Source: Sclerodactyla briareus (lineage: Eukaryota > Echinodermata > Holothuroidea > Dendrochirotida > Sclerodactylidae). From it: a stretch of 64,000 nt of DNA. The stretch covers positions 248,001 to 312,000 of the forward strand of contig JAODTK010004821.1 of assembly GCA_026419785.1 (NCBI GenBank), in the 5' to 3' direction. The translations under genes were made by a program, and so were the position numbers. This document shows positions 49,131 through 61,905 of this stretch, one piece after another; the first letter of the stretch is position 1, and every line of letters begins with the position of its first letter. The notes under the pieces are model-generated. The model saw only the letters and a list, made by a program, of their open reading frames with translations. It was not told the DNA's origin and did not search any database.

Positions 49131-50417
49131 ATGAAGGCTTAGATAAGGCTCGCATTCGTGTTGGAGTAGTCCGATTCACACAAATATGGTAGGTGGGGAC
49201 AAAAGTTTGTCCCCAAAAAACCTGAAGGTGATTTCAAGGTCATATTTGGTTTTTCGCAAGTTATGTGGACATTTGAAATCAGTGGAGGTGGACAGTGGAT
49301 GTTGTAAGTCCTAAAACAACATTGGTCTATTTCAAGGTCACAGGAGGTCGAATTTGCAAAATTGTTGTGCTTTTCCTGAATCGGTCTAAAAGGCCATTTT
49401 GCGAGGATATATACGCAGGCAGTATACCCGTCTGAACATGTCTATAGTTTTAAAGGTGACAATACGAAAATGCGTTCTAGGTATATTGAAAATAATATTG
49501 TATTGAATATGGCATATCAGTTTCTTAGCCACGATACAGGAGTACCAAACTATAAGGCATGGTCGAATGAGAAAGCGATGGGGTTGCCAAACCCAAATGT
49601 GTGTTACTGCCAGGTACTCAATAGTCATTGTGGTTGGGTACAGGTGTCAATATGGGGTGAGTGAATACCATATTCCATTTAAATATTGCCATTCTTCCAT
49701 AAGCGCCCCTTTGAAAATGATATCTTCGTTTGTTTCCGAATAATTAGTAACCCATTTGAATTATACGCCACAACAATGGCACCAAGTGAATTTTAACCCT
49801 GTGGCACCTGATGAATTATTCTGTTGGGGGAGGTAAGAGTACTCGAAGCCGTGAAATGGCTCATTCAGGTTCCTAAAAATGTGGGTCATTTCAAGGCAAC
49901 ACAGTTCCGAAGTAACATGATTTATTCCATGCGAGTAGGTGGTAATTCCACCTGCAGAAAATATGAATTTACAAATCACACCCATGTCTAAGTTTAGAAC
50001 ATGGCCCTCTGTGGATTCCTATTAAGGAGGTCATGGTACATGAAACAAGCTAGTTACTCCATGGGGGTGGCTCATAAATTGATGTTAAATCTAATTTATT
50101 CCTGGTAGGAAGAGTGGCCCAAGAGTAGCTCCAGAGAAGCCGGGGGCGGGGGGAAGCTATCAAAAGTTTTATTTTGTACCCTCCATAGCAAATGGTTTAA
50201 AACAAGTGATACCCTTGTCTTCCCCTCCTAGTCTTGCCCAACTACTGTCTACAATGTCATTCCTCACACCTCCCCCAAATATGGGAGAAATTATGTCTCT
50301 TGTCTTCCTTCCACTTACTGTGTGAGGAACAGCAATTACATTACCTAAGTGACTGCTGGTTACTTTCACCGAGGTCCCCCAAAACTTCTATGAGGTTGCT
50401 TCTACGCCCCCGCCCAC

Positions 50418-50884
50418 TTATGGAGTAATAATTGATGGTGCTAAAAAAGTAGGGACTATCTGCTCACTATTGAGCATCCACCACAAGTATGGAGCACGCA
50501 ATACCCCTATATATTCTCTCAGGGACATTTTCACCACATAGAATTCTAGGCTGCCACAAGGAATATCAAAATTGGTTTGGTGGCTGAAAGGTTGCACAAT
50601 ACCTTTTGAATGAACTTGACCCGGACTTGGAGAACCTGACATTAACACAAGGTTACTTCCAATGTACTCAGCAGGGGGAACTCTAGCCAGGTCCCAACAT
50701 GACACCCCGTAAGAATGAACAGTTTTGACAGACTCAAACGGCCCACTAAAACTTGTGCCTGAAATTCTGCTAATTTGATCCCACCTGCAGTAGGCCATTC
50801 GGTTACCCGTCTAGCTATATGAAAGACATTCTTTCCACATGTCTTTGAAATGATAACATTAGTAGTCTTGCATATATGATTCAA
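50418..50884 (-). CDS. unidentified open stretch in two overlapping frames
   Basis: A 126-codon frame (50418-50798) overlaps an 80-codon one (50642-50884). The text is varied and coding-like, for example GVSCWDLARVPPAEYIGSNL and, later, IPCGSLEFYVVKMSLREYIG. No domain is recognised, and no splice sites stand out. It may be a frameshifted relic of a gene or retroelement. Confidence 0.2.
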
Positions 50885-51105
50885 GGGAGACCATTAAATG
50901 GAAAAATCTTCAGAAAGGAAACAAGGATGGAACACGCATAAGAATCCTTGTCTAAGTGCCTGATTGACATCCATTTCGAAAGCATAAGATATTAGGCTCA
51001 CTTTGTATGAAAAACATGTAATGGAGACAATCCCCCACTGCTGGGGTGTTTTAATATAGTAAAAAATGCCCACCTTTGGCATCCTTGGCCGTCAAGCAAT
51101 CGTCG

Positions 51106-52300
51106 CCAGGACAGGAATCAGCCTCTAGAAAGGGCCAAACCCTAATACCAAGATGATCCCTCATATCTTCAAATTATCTTTGCTGACCTCAGGGGACATA
51201 TGACCCCCTGCACATCATGAGATCATCTTTCCATATGGCCAACCTACATGCATAAGTAGGTGAGGACATTTTGACGTGAAAAATATTACAGTCACTGGAA
51301 GTATATCTAATGCTCATAGGAACATTTGCATAAAAATTGTGTAGGTGATTTCTGAGCTCCAGAAAGTGATTTAGAATGTGTACTCAGTTGTTGTAGGACA
51401 ATTGAATCTGTGAAAGTATAACAGGAAAATAAATAAGATATTCACCCCATATCAATCAGTGATGAAGTTGTTTGTTGAGACAATTTGTCCTCGATGCCAA
51501 TGCGCCATAGATAAGCCTAATGGCAGGACCCCTCTCACTCACTCGCCCCGTGAGTAGTCATGGAGAACTAGACAGGTGTAGGCGGGTAAGTGGACCTCAG
51601 CTAGGGGAAGACATTGGCCTCCAGTGGTCCTCAAAAGCAACAGTAGCCAGGACCAGGAATCAGCCTCTAGAAAGGGCCCAACCCCTCATACCAAGTATGA
51701 TCCTCAATATCTTTCAAATTTATCTTTGCTGACCTCAGGGACTTCTACAACAAGGTTTTTAGACTGTGACCTTTGCTGACTCAGGGATCTTTGAACCAGA
51801 CTTTGCTTGACCACTCAGGGACATATGACCTGACAGTTATGAGGAATCAAATCTTCTCCATATGGCCAACCTAAAGCATACACAAGGTTTTGAATTTTCA
51901 CATCTGTTGGTCTTAGGGACCTTAACCAAAACTCCAAAACAATTGGGTAATCTCCATATGGGCAACCCCAAATACCAATTATGAGATTCCACATATTCAA
52001 TTTAGATCTTTGCGACCTCAGGATGACATATGACTGATGAACATATGATAGATGATATGGGTCTCGACAACACGGTTTTTGGACTTGACCGCTTTTGTTG
52101 ACCTCAAGTGACTTCCCCCAAAACAATTAGATGAATCTCCATAAGGAAACCCCACCGACAAACTATCAAGTAACGTCCTCTTTCTCTTCTTGTTCAAAGG
52201 TTTATCCTGTGGCAAGGTTTTCAGACTTTCACAATGGCATTCTTGAACCTGACCGAAAACAATAGGGATCATTTACTCCAAATAGCCAACTTACCCACCC
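51106..52300 (+). repeat. TGACCT-rich imperfect repeats
   Basis: About six diverged units of roughly 150-200 bp carry GCTGACCTCAGG, then AAAACAAT, then a TCTCCATA-GG-AACC block. The same family occurs at 58660-59560. Confidence 0.65.
51275..51625 (+). repeat. dispersed duplication, copy 2 (pair with 47690-48045)
   Basis: See 47690. It is flanked on both sides by a second local duplication: CAGCCTCTAGAAAGGGCC followed by TTTGCTGACCTCAGG occurs at 51119-51195 and again at 51660-51740. Confidence 0.8.
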
Positions 52301-52402
52301 CATGGAGTCCAAACAGTATGGGATTCGCTCTAATTGGCACATCACATGCGAATTCTTCCTGTACACTTCCTCCAACCAGACCCCCCTCCCCCCCCCCCAC
52401 TC

Positions 52403-54212
52403 CAGGGGCGTCGCTACGAGGGGGTGCAGGGGAGGTGTGACAACCCCCCCCCCCATTTACACAGGCAGTCGGCCAAATGATGCCACAGGTGGCAAAAATG
52501 AAAGGAGAATTTGCAACGAAAAGAGGTTAGCAGAAGACAAAACAGTACGGCAGGAAAAAAGCAAATGTTTATGTTCAACCTTGACCAATCCCCAAGATTT
52601 TTCGACTCAAATGGCTGGGGGCCATTCCAGCAACATATGGTGATTAGAACCAAACTCTGCGCCTAGTCGGCAAATTGAAGAACAAAGAACGTAAAAGGGA
52701 ACCAAAATTTTTGTGCCCCAGTCGGCAAATTGGAGAACAAATGAAAAGAGAGTTAGTGTGACCCCGAGGCGGTAAAAGTGAAGGAGAGGAGGGAAGGTTT
52801 TTTGAAAGAGAGAAAACATAACTTGTGCATACATTCAACCTAAAAGTCGGCTGGCCTTTTCAGTGGTTTAGAACTAAACTTTAACTTTATCCCAGTCGGC
52901 GAATGAAACGTAAAAGGGGTAAAATAAAGGAAGGGAAGGGTCTTAAAAAGCGAATGTGAAACGTTACATACAACTCTTCAGAATGTCTCAGGCTGAAAAT
53001 GTCTGGGAGCCATCTCCGGCAATCTGTGGCCGATTATATATATAGAACAAAAGGTTGTGTCCAAGTCGACAAATGAGAAAACCTCTTGGAATGATGGAAG
53101 GAAATTTCCGTCCAATAGAATGGAATTCAGTGGAGCATGGATAACACCTTGATTAAAAGTCAGTTCAATTGAGACAAAACATTTAGTCACTTAATCTCGG
53201 TGGAAAATCGACTGACGTAGTCCGTCTAGAGTATTCTTAAACTGAAGTTTGGTCTAACCGGATGATAAAAATGTTGGGACTGAAAAATTCAGCCGCCCAT
53301 TTCAGAAGTGAAAATGAAAGGCCCGGTAAAGAGAGGGTTAAAATGTTTGGCAATCTGTGGGGTAAGGACATTTCAGTTAAGTGCCATGCAGCTAAAAACA
53401 TGGGAAGGGCCGTTTCAGGCCATTGGGGCCTTACGAACGAAAAAATTTCTTAAACGCTCCGCGGCAACCAAAGGTGGCGCTCCGCTTGAAGGAACACTTT
53501 CTTGAAACGATGGAATGGAAGTTCCGTCCAATAGAAGGAATTCAGTTGAGGCACGGATAAACACTGAGTGAAAGTCAGTGCAATTGAGACCAAAACATTC
53601 CGTAACTTAATCTCGTGGAAAATCATCTGAAGTAAGTCCGTCTGAGTTCTTCAAATGAAGTTTGGTCTACCGATTGATATAAAAGTTGGGCTGAAAAATT
53701 CCGCCCCCATTTTAGAAGTGAAAATTTAGAGGCCCGGTAAAAAGGCCCGGGTAAAATGTTTGGCAATATATGGTGGTATAGAAATTTATTTAGTTGCCAT
53801 GCAGCTAAAACACTTGGGAAGGGCCGTTCCTGCCCATCTGAGGGTTTACAAAACAAAAATTTTCTGAAACGCTCCACGCCAACCAAAGGTGGCACTCTGC
53901 GTGGATAGTATACCATGACTTCTAAGCTCTGCTCTGCGCCATGCGTGGTAGCACGGCTCATCAATCAAACACCCAGCCTGATACTGTGGGAAATACCACT
54001 GTTGGGGGGACATGTTGTGGCCACTTTCCCTATATATATAAGGCGGGGTTATAGTCGGCAAAACTCAGCATGGTAGTCGGCAAAATTCAGCCTGTTAGTC
54101 CGCAAAAATAGGAAATACACCCCCCCAAAAGGAATGGTTGGCGAGCCCCTGCCCCAACTCCCCCCCTCTAAAACCTCCATCCGACCTCTCTGAATCTGCC
54201 CACGACACTGTT
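52403..54212. repeat. element with internal tandem arrays (CAGTCGGCAAAT units)
   Basis: It opens with CCAGGGGCGTCGCTACGAGG followed by G- and C-rich runs. AGTCGGCAAAT-like motifs recur near 52466, 52661, 52719, 52844, 52892, 53063, 54053 and 54081. A block of about 418 bp is repeated in tandem: 53080-53497, then 53498-53905. Both contain TTCCGTCCAATAGAA, GAAGTTTGGTCTA, AGGCCCGGTAAA and GCCATGCAGCTAAAA. The outer limits are uncertain. It looks like a non-autonomous transposon or satellite-carrying element. Confidence 0.65.
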
Positions 54213-54755
54213 GCAGTGAGTTCACAAGAACAGTTGCATAACAACACTTTGATCAACAAGTGTTGTGTAACAGGTTTCTCGGGTGACTAATTTATTCACT
54301 GATGGCACACAAATTCCAGGGAGTCCTGTCGGCCTGCCGAGGGAAGAGAATCCCATGACAGCCATCACAGGGAGTTTGACAGGTAGGTCAGTGGCCCTAA
54401 TTGCTACTTTATCGAGCGGTGTGCGTTTTCTTAAGATAACAGATAGATGCAGGCACGTGCTATGTAACAATATGAAGAGGAAACCAAAATACATATTTGT
54501 ACTATTTTTACAGGGAATGGATACAGAATACAAGACTGTGTGTAGGCAACGTACCGCCAGTGTGGGGAATAAGTCTGATATTGGCATCAATATGGTGTCA
54601 TATTGAAGCGGCACTGTCATCAGGTCAAATTTGCAGTGAGCATCCCCATTCAGGAGCTCCCCTGCCCAATGTAACATTGTTGTTGTTTTGAATGATTGTT
54701 GTTGATTTGATTTGATTGCCATAGGTCAGGAAGCCAACTTAAGGATAATTAGGAA

Positions 54756-54974
54756 CCCTGGGCTGTATTGATCGTGGATGCACACCGGAGAATAACTCGC
54801 CTTCCCTTCTCGGGGCCGGAGGTAACCAATCCCACCTGCTCCCGGGACTGCTATTGTAGTCTCCACCCGAAGGATATCAATGAACTCGACACTTTCTCAA
54901 ACCTGAGAGCAGAAGTTCAAGTTCAATGTGAATCCTCACAGCAGACAGACGAGACTCATTGCGAATACCCGTAA
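54756..54974 (+). CDS. possible terminal exon of unidentified gene
   Basis: After AATTAG the plus frame is open to a TAA: EPWAVLIVDAHRRITRLPF, then SGPEVTNPTCSRDCYC, then ELDTFSNLRAEVQVQCESS, ending CEYP. Four to five cysteines and varied composition suggest an extracellular domain. A GTAACC within (after SGPE) could be a donor instead. The family is not recognised. Confidence 0.25.
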   Translation, partial: PWAVLIVDAHRRITRLPFSGPEVTNPTCSRDCYCSLHPKDINELDTFSNLRAEVQVQCESSQQTDETHCEYP

Positions 54975-55956
54975 CGAACACGAGAAAATCCACTGCATTT
55001 CAGAGAACAATGAGGTGAAGACCAAGACCGCGCTCATCGCAACTACAAGTACAGCCAACTAGGGAGAAATGTCTGCTGCCTGTCGGATTTCGAACCAAAA
55101 TATTTGCTTGCAAAGTGTCACTGATAACAAATTACCATTCTCCTCCCTAGAGGAGAACTATGCTACACAAGTGGGCCTGACAAGTCGCGTAAATATATAG
55201 ATATGCACCATTGGTATTGCTATTGTCCTTCAACACTACACCGACATGCATGATACCTCACACATTAAGTGATTGGCCAAGTTAACAATAGATCACAGTC
55301 ATATGATGTCATAAGGTCATCTGAGTAGAGGTTCAAGTTGGTTGACTGTTTCGGACTGCGGACAGTTCCAAGCGTGAATCCTCAAGAAGAACAGGGGGGG
55401 CAGCTTTCTGATGTGCCTTGGGCAAGGCACAGGGCGCGTAGCCAGCCTTCAAGTCAGGGCGGCAAGACAATTTATTCCCCATTTGTATGGTCTTACCACG
55501 GGCTTCCACTTGATACGAAAAGTGATGATATGATGAGACGAGGCGGAAAAAGTTAACATCAACTTCTAGTCATCGGGAGAGCTGGGCATTTCTGTCTTCA
55601 TTTACTCTTACTCTTACCCTCAATGCCATCGGGCCACTTTTCGAGCAAAATTATCCAATTATTCCCAACTTTACTGGTGATTTTGGTTTTGCTCTTTTTC
55701 CTTTAATAGTTTTTCCCACTCGCTTCCTTCACTCCCCTTTTTCAGCCTGGATTTCCGATTTGTCCTCTCGTTTTTTCTTCTTGTCAGGGGAATTGCCCTT
55801 CCTTGCACTGCCCCCAATGACTATGTCACTGGCAAGAGACTGTATATTCAAATGCTCCACACTACCAAGGTGCTAATGGGGACCGGTTGGAAGCCGCAGC
55901 ACTTGATCAGTTGTTCTTATAACTGTCCAGGATTATTTGATCGGGTCTATACGTGA

Positions 55957-56301
55957 AGCGGCTGTGAACAGATAATAGCGCGATATAAAGCAATCAGATA
56001 TAAATGTATTTCCCCAAAGGACATGGATAACATATGCACAAAAGGACACACCTGTAAATGTGGAGACTCACTCAACCAAAAATGTGAATCTAGTGAAAAG
56101 TTTTACCAGTTGGTATTCCCATGTTCCTCCATACATGTAGAAAAATGGCGCACATTGAAATATCCACTCACACCCCTCGAATGGGGATGTAAAATGGTGG
56201 TATCAGGAGCAGGAGTACACCGTCAAAATCTGGAATTATTTAAGGGATCAACTGCAACGGGAGACTTTACGGTGAATGAACAGTCGCGAATTGAATGCTA
56301 G
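55957..56301 (+). CDS. possible exon of unidentified gene, Cys-containing
   Basis: The plus frame is open for 114 codons from after a TGA at 55954 to a TAG at 56299. It includes CTKGHTCKCGDSLNQKC, then FYQLVFPCSSIHVEKW, then LEWGCKMVVSGAGVH. The first ATG is at 56023. No homology recognised; no clear splice sites. Confidence 0.25.
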   Translation, partial: SGCEQIIARYKAIRYKCISPKDMDNICTKGHTCKCGDSLNQKCESSEKFYQLVFPCSSIHVEKWRTLKYPLTPLEWGCKMVVSGAGVHRQNLELFKGSTATGDFTVNEQSRIEC

Positions 56302-56943
56302 GGATTATAAACGGACGAGCGCAGCCGAGTCGTATTAGGCTAAATTCAATGTAGTAGATTTGCCCAAACGATAGAGGTTATCTAATCTCTAGATCCATAT
56401 CTTTGTATATCTAAGCAGTAAATAAACAGCTAGGGTAACTATTGCGTTAGTTCGATCGAAGAAATTGCACTGCGTACCATACACAAAAGAATTAGCAGTG
56501 CGTGTTTGTGCACACTTCCACGGAGACGCATTACCAACCATGCGTTGCCGAACTGGAGGGTTCTCCGCGTGTGAACATGGCATTCACCAATTGTAAACGA
56601 GCGACACGTTGTTTAGCCTGTTGGTATTCGCACGTATACTGATACCGCCTTGGAGCGTGTAAACATAGCTTCCAAAGGCTCACGCAACCTTACATTCGAC
56701 GTTTCAAAAAGTACTGCGTTTACTCTAGACGTAGCAAATCGAGCAACGTATTGAGTGTTGTGACTCGAACAGCTGACTGTTATTGCACAAACACTGACTG
56801 TTATTGCAAAACATAACAGTAGGATAAATAATTGGGATTAGCCAATCAGGAATCCCTGTATTCCAAGAACGGATAGATTGGGGTGTAGAATGGGGAATCA
56901 AGGGACGGTGGTAGACTTCAACAGTGTCAATCCACAATTACAC

Positions 56944-56991
56944 CTGGGAAAACTGCTGTCTTTCCAGGTAGTGGTTGCTGCCCTGGAAGCC
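56944..56991 (-). CDS. candidate decayed collagen exon
   Basis: Between acceptor AATGTGTAG and donor GTGTAATT lie 48 bases. One minus frame reads GLPGQQPLPGKTAVFPGV, with glycine-proline spacing that slips twice. If real, the collagen gene extends at least to 57 kb. The evidence is short and could be chance. Confidence 0.25.
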
Positions 56992-57607
56992 CTACACATT
57001 GGGCCAATCGACAGCAGGTGCAATTAAAGCCAAGGTACTGGGGGATGAGCACCCACCATGTGCGCTGTTCCACCATTTGCACCCAGACAAAGATGGTGCT
57101 ACGAGGGGTCTTGGCATCACAGACACTTATTGAGCCGTTTGGACACCACAATTTCTATCTGTTGTTCCACAAATGACAACATTCTCCTGAAGTGAGCTGT
57201 TTGTTTGCTTTAGGAGCTGGACTGGGGCCCTTGGTCGAAACTGAAAGCAAGTGCTAACCCTGCACCCAAACACAGTACTCCATCACCCAAAGACACAACA
57301 ACCCCCCCCCACTCGGTGATAACAAAGGAAATTGCGCCTGTGAACGGTTTCAGTCCAACTGTTTCCTGCAAACCATTTTTGAATTGCTTTACCCCCAGGG
57401 CAGATGGCAGTGTTCAAGTAATGTACAAGGTTATTAAAACTTCCATGATGCACAAAAACTGGAGGTATTATCTCCGTGAACATGCCAGACAAAAACATCC
57501 AGAATCAGCAACAAACCACACATAGCACAAAAAGTGATCATGAAAAAAAAAAACGCGTCAAAGCTAGCATGGTGCTCTCCAAGAAATCTGCTGGATAGCA
57601 ACAAAAG

Positions 57608-57675
57608 TGTCTGATGGTGGAGCATGTAGGTTAGGGTATACAGGAAGGATTCTTTGCACAACTGCCCCTCCTCAG
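57608..57675 (+). CDS. possible exon, EGF-like text, strong donor
   Basis: A perfect donor CAG|GTAAGT follows 57675. Upstream, the plus frame reads SDGGACRLGYTGRILC, then TTAPPQ, with the C-GYTG-C pattern of EGF-like repeats. The acceptor (ACAAAAG) is poor. Too short to assign a family. Confidence 0.25.
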
Positions 57676-58199
57676 GTAAGTATGAGCAATAATGTGAGCG
57701 TTACCCCAAGGGATCAGGAAACAAAGGACACATTTAGCGCTAATAGTAACAACCTCTCTGTGGCTCCAGTTAACATTCTCAGCAATATTCACAAACTGGG
57801 GAATAGTGTGTTTGGGGGAGACTGGGCTAGCATAGTTTGGAATGGCGAGGTTGCCCACCTTCGGACCAGACAATTACGCCAGGCTCTGGATAGCTGGTAG
57901 GTGGCATATTGCACAAAGGCTGTTTGGTGGGGAAAAGTGAGTGCAGTCAGCGCAACAAGTTAGGGCCACAGTGATTTTAGGAGACAAAATAATAGATAGC
58001 CTGCTCCACCTTGAAGACACTGTATATTTCATAACAACTTTACAGTTAAGTGTGCCACACTACCCACCTGCAAAGTTTGTGCCTGTATGGTGCCTTTTCT
58101 GTGAAGAGTGGAATGGGACTTCTGCTGAGGGTTCGGGATAAAGATTAATGAGATAGTCGCGACACAAGCAAAGAGGGGTGTGTTGGATAGTATGTTTCT

Positions 58200-58275
58200 G
58201 CAGGTGACTTATGACCAGGAGATACATCGTAAAGTGCTTTGAGATGTGGAAGAGATATTATTAATATTGATGTGT
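58200..58275 (+). repeat. SINE/LINE 3' tail
   Basis: TAAAGTGCTTTGAGATGTGG followed by ATATTATTAATATT matches the tail family at 59310-59380, common at the ends of L2/CR1-type LINEs and their SINEs. Confidence 0.45.
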
Positions 58276-58659
58276 CATGCCGATACAATTTTTGTTTTGT
58301 TAATACTAGTACACACAACTTGTTCGAGGGAGGGGAACAGATTTTCTCCCCTACTCGATTGTGGTACATAATGGTACTTAGGGAGGCATCTTATGGAGAT
58401 TGCAGGAACGAACTCATCGCAATTGATCTCATTGGTCGGTATTATGAAGTACATATGCTGAATGAAATTCGGTGGAGAGGAAAAAAAAAATGTGAATGAA
58501 TCCAATCATTTGAAAGCATATGGGAACAAATAGCTTTGATGGTAGAAAAAAACATTTTTCCAGTAATAATTAAACTCAAAGATTTTAGTGATTCCGTGAT
58601 TTGAATGACAGGAAGTTTCCCATTTAGTTTACAAAATGCCGTTGTACTGGGACTGAACC

Positions 58660-59560
58660 TCTGGGGACCTTGAATCTGACTCCAAAAACCAAACCGGATT
58701 CCTATATTCCAAATGCCAATTCTTTGTGCAGAGTATGAGCTCTGACATCACTTGCACGTTATCATGCTCACATGGATTAAACCTTGACCTCTGTTGACCT
58801 CTTGGTGAATTGGACCCGATCCAAATCAAAAGGATTCATCTAATCTATGCAACCCTTTGTGTCAAGTATATGGCTTTCCACCTCGCGTCATTGCACAGTT
58901 ATTGTCCGCACAAGGCATTCCCAGAACAGTGACCTGTTGACCTTTGATGACCTTGGACCTGACCCCAACCAGGAGGAATGATCTACTCCAAATGACAACC
59001 CTGAGCCAAGCATGAACTATATACACCATCTGTGCACAGTTATTGTGCTTCACAAATTTTCCAGACTTTGACTGCTTCTGTTTGTGACCTCAATGACTGT
59101 GACCTGACCTCGGAATAATAGGGATCAGGTTTAAAGAGTACGTGAGGCAACTTATATGCGTTCGTGCCTGTATGTGGCTGAAACCAATGGGAAGTCACCA
59201 GGGGACACGATGATGTGGCATTACTGTTCAGTGTGCCAGGTACAAACAGGCAAGGTTTGCATATAGGTGTGGGTGGAAAAAAGTACCAATGAGCAGGGGT
59301 AATAATGGATGTGAAGCGCTTTGAGATGTGGTTGGCCAAAGTAAGCGCTATAAAAATCGAAATGGTTATTATTTATTATTCATCTACTCTAAACAGGCAA
59401 CCCATTCATGCCATGTTGAGCTCTCTATATATGTTCCGTTGCACAGTTATCATGGTCACAAGTTTTTTCAGACTTGGACTTTGTTGACCTTAGGTGACCT
59501 CAGACCTGACCCTCCAAAACCAATAGGGTTATTCTTCTTCATTACTGCAACCTGCATGGT
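58660..59560 (+). repeat. TGACCT-rich imperfect repeats, second array
   Basis: Units of about 170 bp carry GTTGACCTTTGATGACCTTG-type text, GACCCCAA, AATAGGGATCA, ATCTACTCCAAATG-CAACC and GCACAGTTATTGT. They repeat about four times with many indels; the third unit is interrupted by the tail at 59290-59380. Confidence 0.65.
59290..59385 (+). repeat. SINE/LINE 3' tail with TTATTATT end
   Basis: GTGAAGCGCTTTGAGATGTGG, then AAGCGCTATAAAAATC, then TTATTATTTATTATT. This is the GCGCTATATAAAT plus ATT-repeat tail found on many animal L2/CR1-related elements. Confidence 0.65.
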
Positions 59561-60499
59561 CCATTTTAACTGATGGAGCAATAGTAGAAATTTTTGTGTA
59601 TATATTGTGCAATTGCATGTAAACCACACTGGGAACTTTGAAGTACAATAACTTTGCAATGGAATAACCCTTCGTATCTGTAGGGATACTGTCAAGGCTC
59701 CATTTGGAGCCAAACGGACAGGAAACACGGTGGTTTGCACGGAGAAACTTGGCCCCGATCACTTGCTTGAGGTGCTCTAATACCCGGATCTTGAAGTGAC
59801 TGTATTCTTAATGGCCGGATACTTCCTGCGGCACTTTATTCCAGTCCCAATATGGGTTTGTGCCAGAAGAGTATCGTAACAGTCCTGTGCAGCTAGCTGT
59901 CTATAGGCGTTACAGTGAGTGTGCCTGGAAGAGGACAGGAGGGTGGCAGAAGGCGTGTCAACCGGAAAAGGCAAGAGACAAGGCCATGCCCCTTTATCAT
60001 GACCATTCAAAACCTTTAGGAAATTCTGCTCTTGTCCTAATATGTCATTGCAGTATTAATAATAATATAGCACCACAATACAATTTATACCGCAGGCTCT
60101 CCAAACTTTCTTTGAACCGTAGTCAATGAACAGTAATGCTAGAATGAACCCCAGACAATGACTGCTGGCACGCAGCAGGGGAGGAATTGACCTGCTCCAC
60201 AGTTTTTTTTAACCAACTCCCATTTTTTTCTCCAATTCTGGAGGAAAAGCCTCGATGGAAGATGTTTTGCATACCAAATATTCTGTAGATCTATATTTTT
60301 CATGGATCCCCCCTGAGCCTCTTTGCTCCTCTATGGGACCCTAAATATTTTCAGAGTCCCCCCAGGGGCCCCTGGACCCCATATTGAGTAACATGATCCA
60401 AAGCTAGTCCCGACACACTCACTTGTTTCCCAAGTCGATTAAGAAGACTGTGAAATTCACTGAATGCATATTAACACTGGGATCAAACTAAGAGATTCA

Positions 60500-60630
60500 A
60501 GGGCCAGGGTTATTTTTCAGAAGAGAGAGCCCTGGTCTTGAAACTGGTATGGGACCAGGGGTGATTTTGGTAGTAGGACCAGGGCTCTGATCACTTCTCA
60601 AGTATGCATTAAGGCAGGACCATGCATGAA
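60500..60630 (+). repeat. dispersed repeat (pair with 46545-46670)
   Basis: Contains GGACCAGGGGTGATTTTGGT and ACCAGGGCTCTGAT; see the partner at 46545. Confidence 0.5.
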
Positions 60631-61905
60631 CCATGGTTTCATGCAATTTATTAGGCCCTGGCCCGATTATCGTGAAGCCTGCAAGTACCTCCTCAACTGC
60701 ACATATAGACATGAATGCCCAACGTCTGGTGTAGCGAGATTTGCCTGATAACTAATTAAGGCAACCAAAATGGGAGGGAATGTTTCTTATTCACTATTGT
60801 TTTATGAAGTCAACTACCATCCAAAAAAAACAACTCCACTCCAAGTATAATTCAACTCACACTAAATGGATCAACTCCGTCCAATCCTTTTCTCCTTCCT
60901 CAATCTTCAAATTGAGTTTAGTTGGATAGCTTCATTTTTTCTCAGGGAAACTTTGTAGCGCTTAAGTCAGAAGTGAAGGGTAAGGTGATAACGAGGAGTT
61001 GCGATACCCTCAGCTGTGCAAGTTATTGTCACAAATTTCTCCTGAATAAAATCTGATGGGGAGGAGAAATATCACAATCACAAAATATACAAAGTAAACT
61101 TCCAAATGCTCAAGGAGTTGCGATTAACAACAGAACCACACATTCACATCAATGTGCAGGTGTGGTGATGATTTTAAGCACTACCAGTAGAGGACAACTG
61201 CAGTATAAATTATGGCTAATTATCACACGCAATGCGAGAAAAACTGAATGAGTCAGTCCAAACCCAAAGTTTCATTGACTTTCCGTTATGGGTTACAGTC
61301 CTTTGAAGGTTTGTCCAGGGGTATTTATGCAAGAGCAAAACGATCATATTGCAATAATGAATGAAGTCATACTTGCACAACCCTACAGCATTCTTTGTTT
61401 CTATTGAAATGACACATCAATTTCACTCTGAAAAGCATCCAGTCTAGGAAAGAGGATGGCTGTAGTGGGTGGGAGCCTTTGATGATTACTTTAGTGGGAA
61501 AGACAACAGAACTTCTCCTGAATGTTGCGTTTATTCAACAAAATGAAAACAATGAAATACATAACATCATTGTCCAGGGTGACGTCGTGCCTTATTGCAC
61601 AATTGGGATTCCCCCAATTTCTCCGCATAATAGATCAAACTTAAGGCCACACCACTTCCACATAGGAACATCGTGATTGTAAATAGGTTTGGGACCCATT
61701 AGACAAAGTTTTCATTATCCACGATTATGACCCTCTGCTGTATCCGAGCCTGCAGTTGTCCGGCAACTGCTTGATGTGCTGCTTATGACAGGCATGGAAA
61801 ATGCAGTGATTTCAATAGCAATTCACGGATAGGTAAACGAGACATAGAGGTTACAACAGCAATAAAACGTGATCCTTGGGTTCTGTAACAGTTTTGCCCT
61901 CACAG

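Noticed and set aside
54249..54383. Exon-like block with IPGSPVGLP (plus) or PTGLPG (minus)
   Set aside because: Only one or two glycine triplets on either strand; phases do not fit the next block at 54519. Left unassigned.
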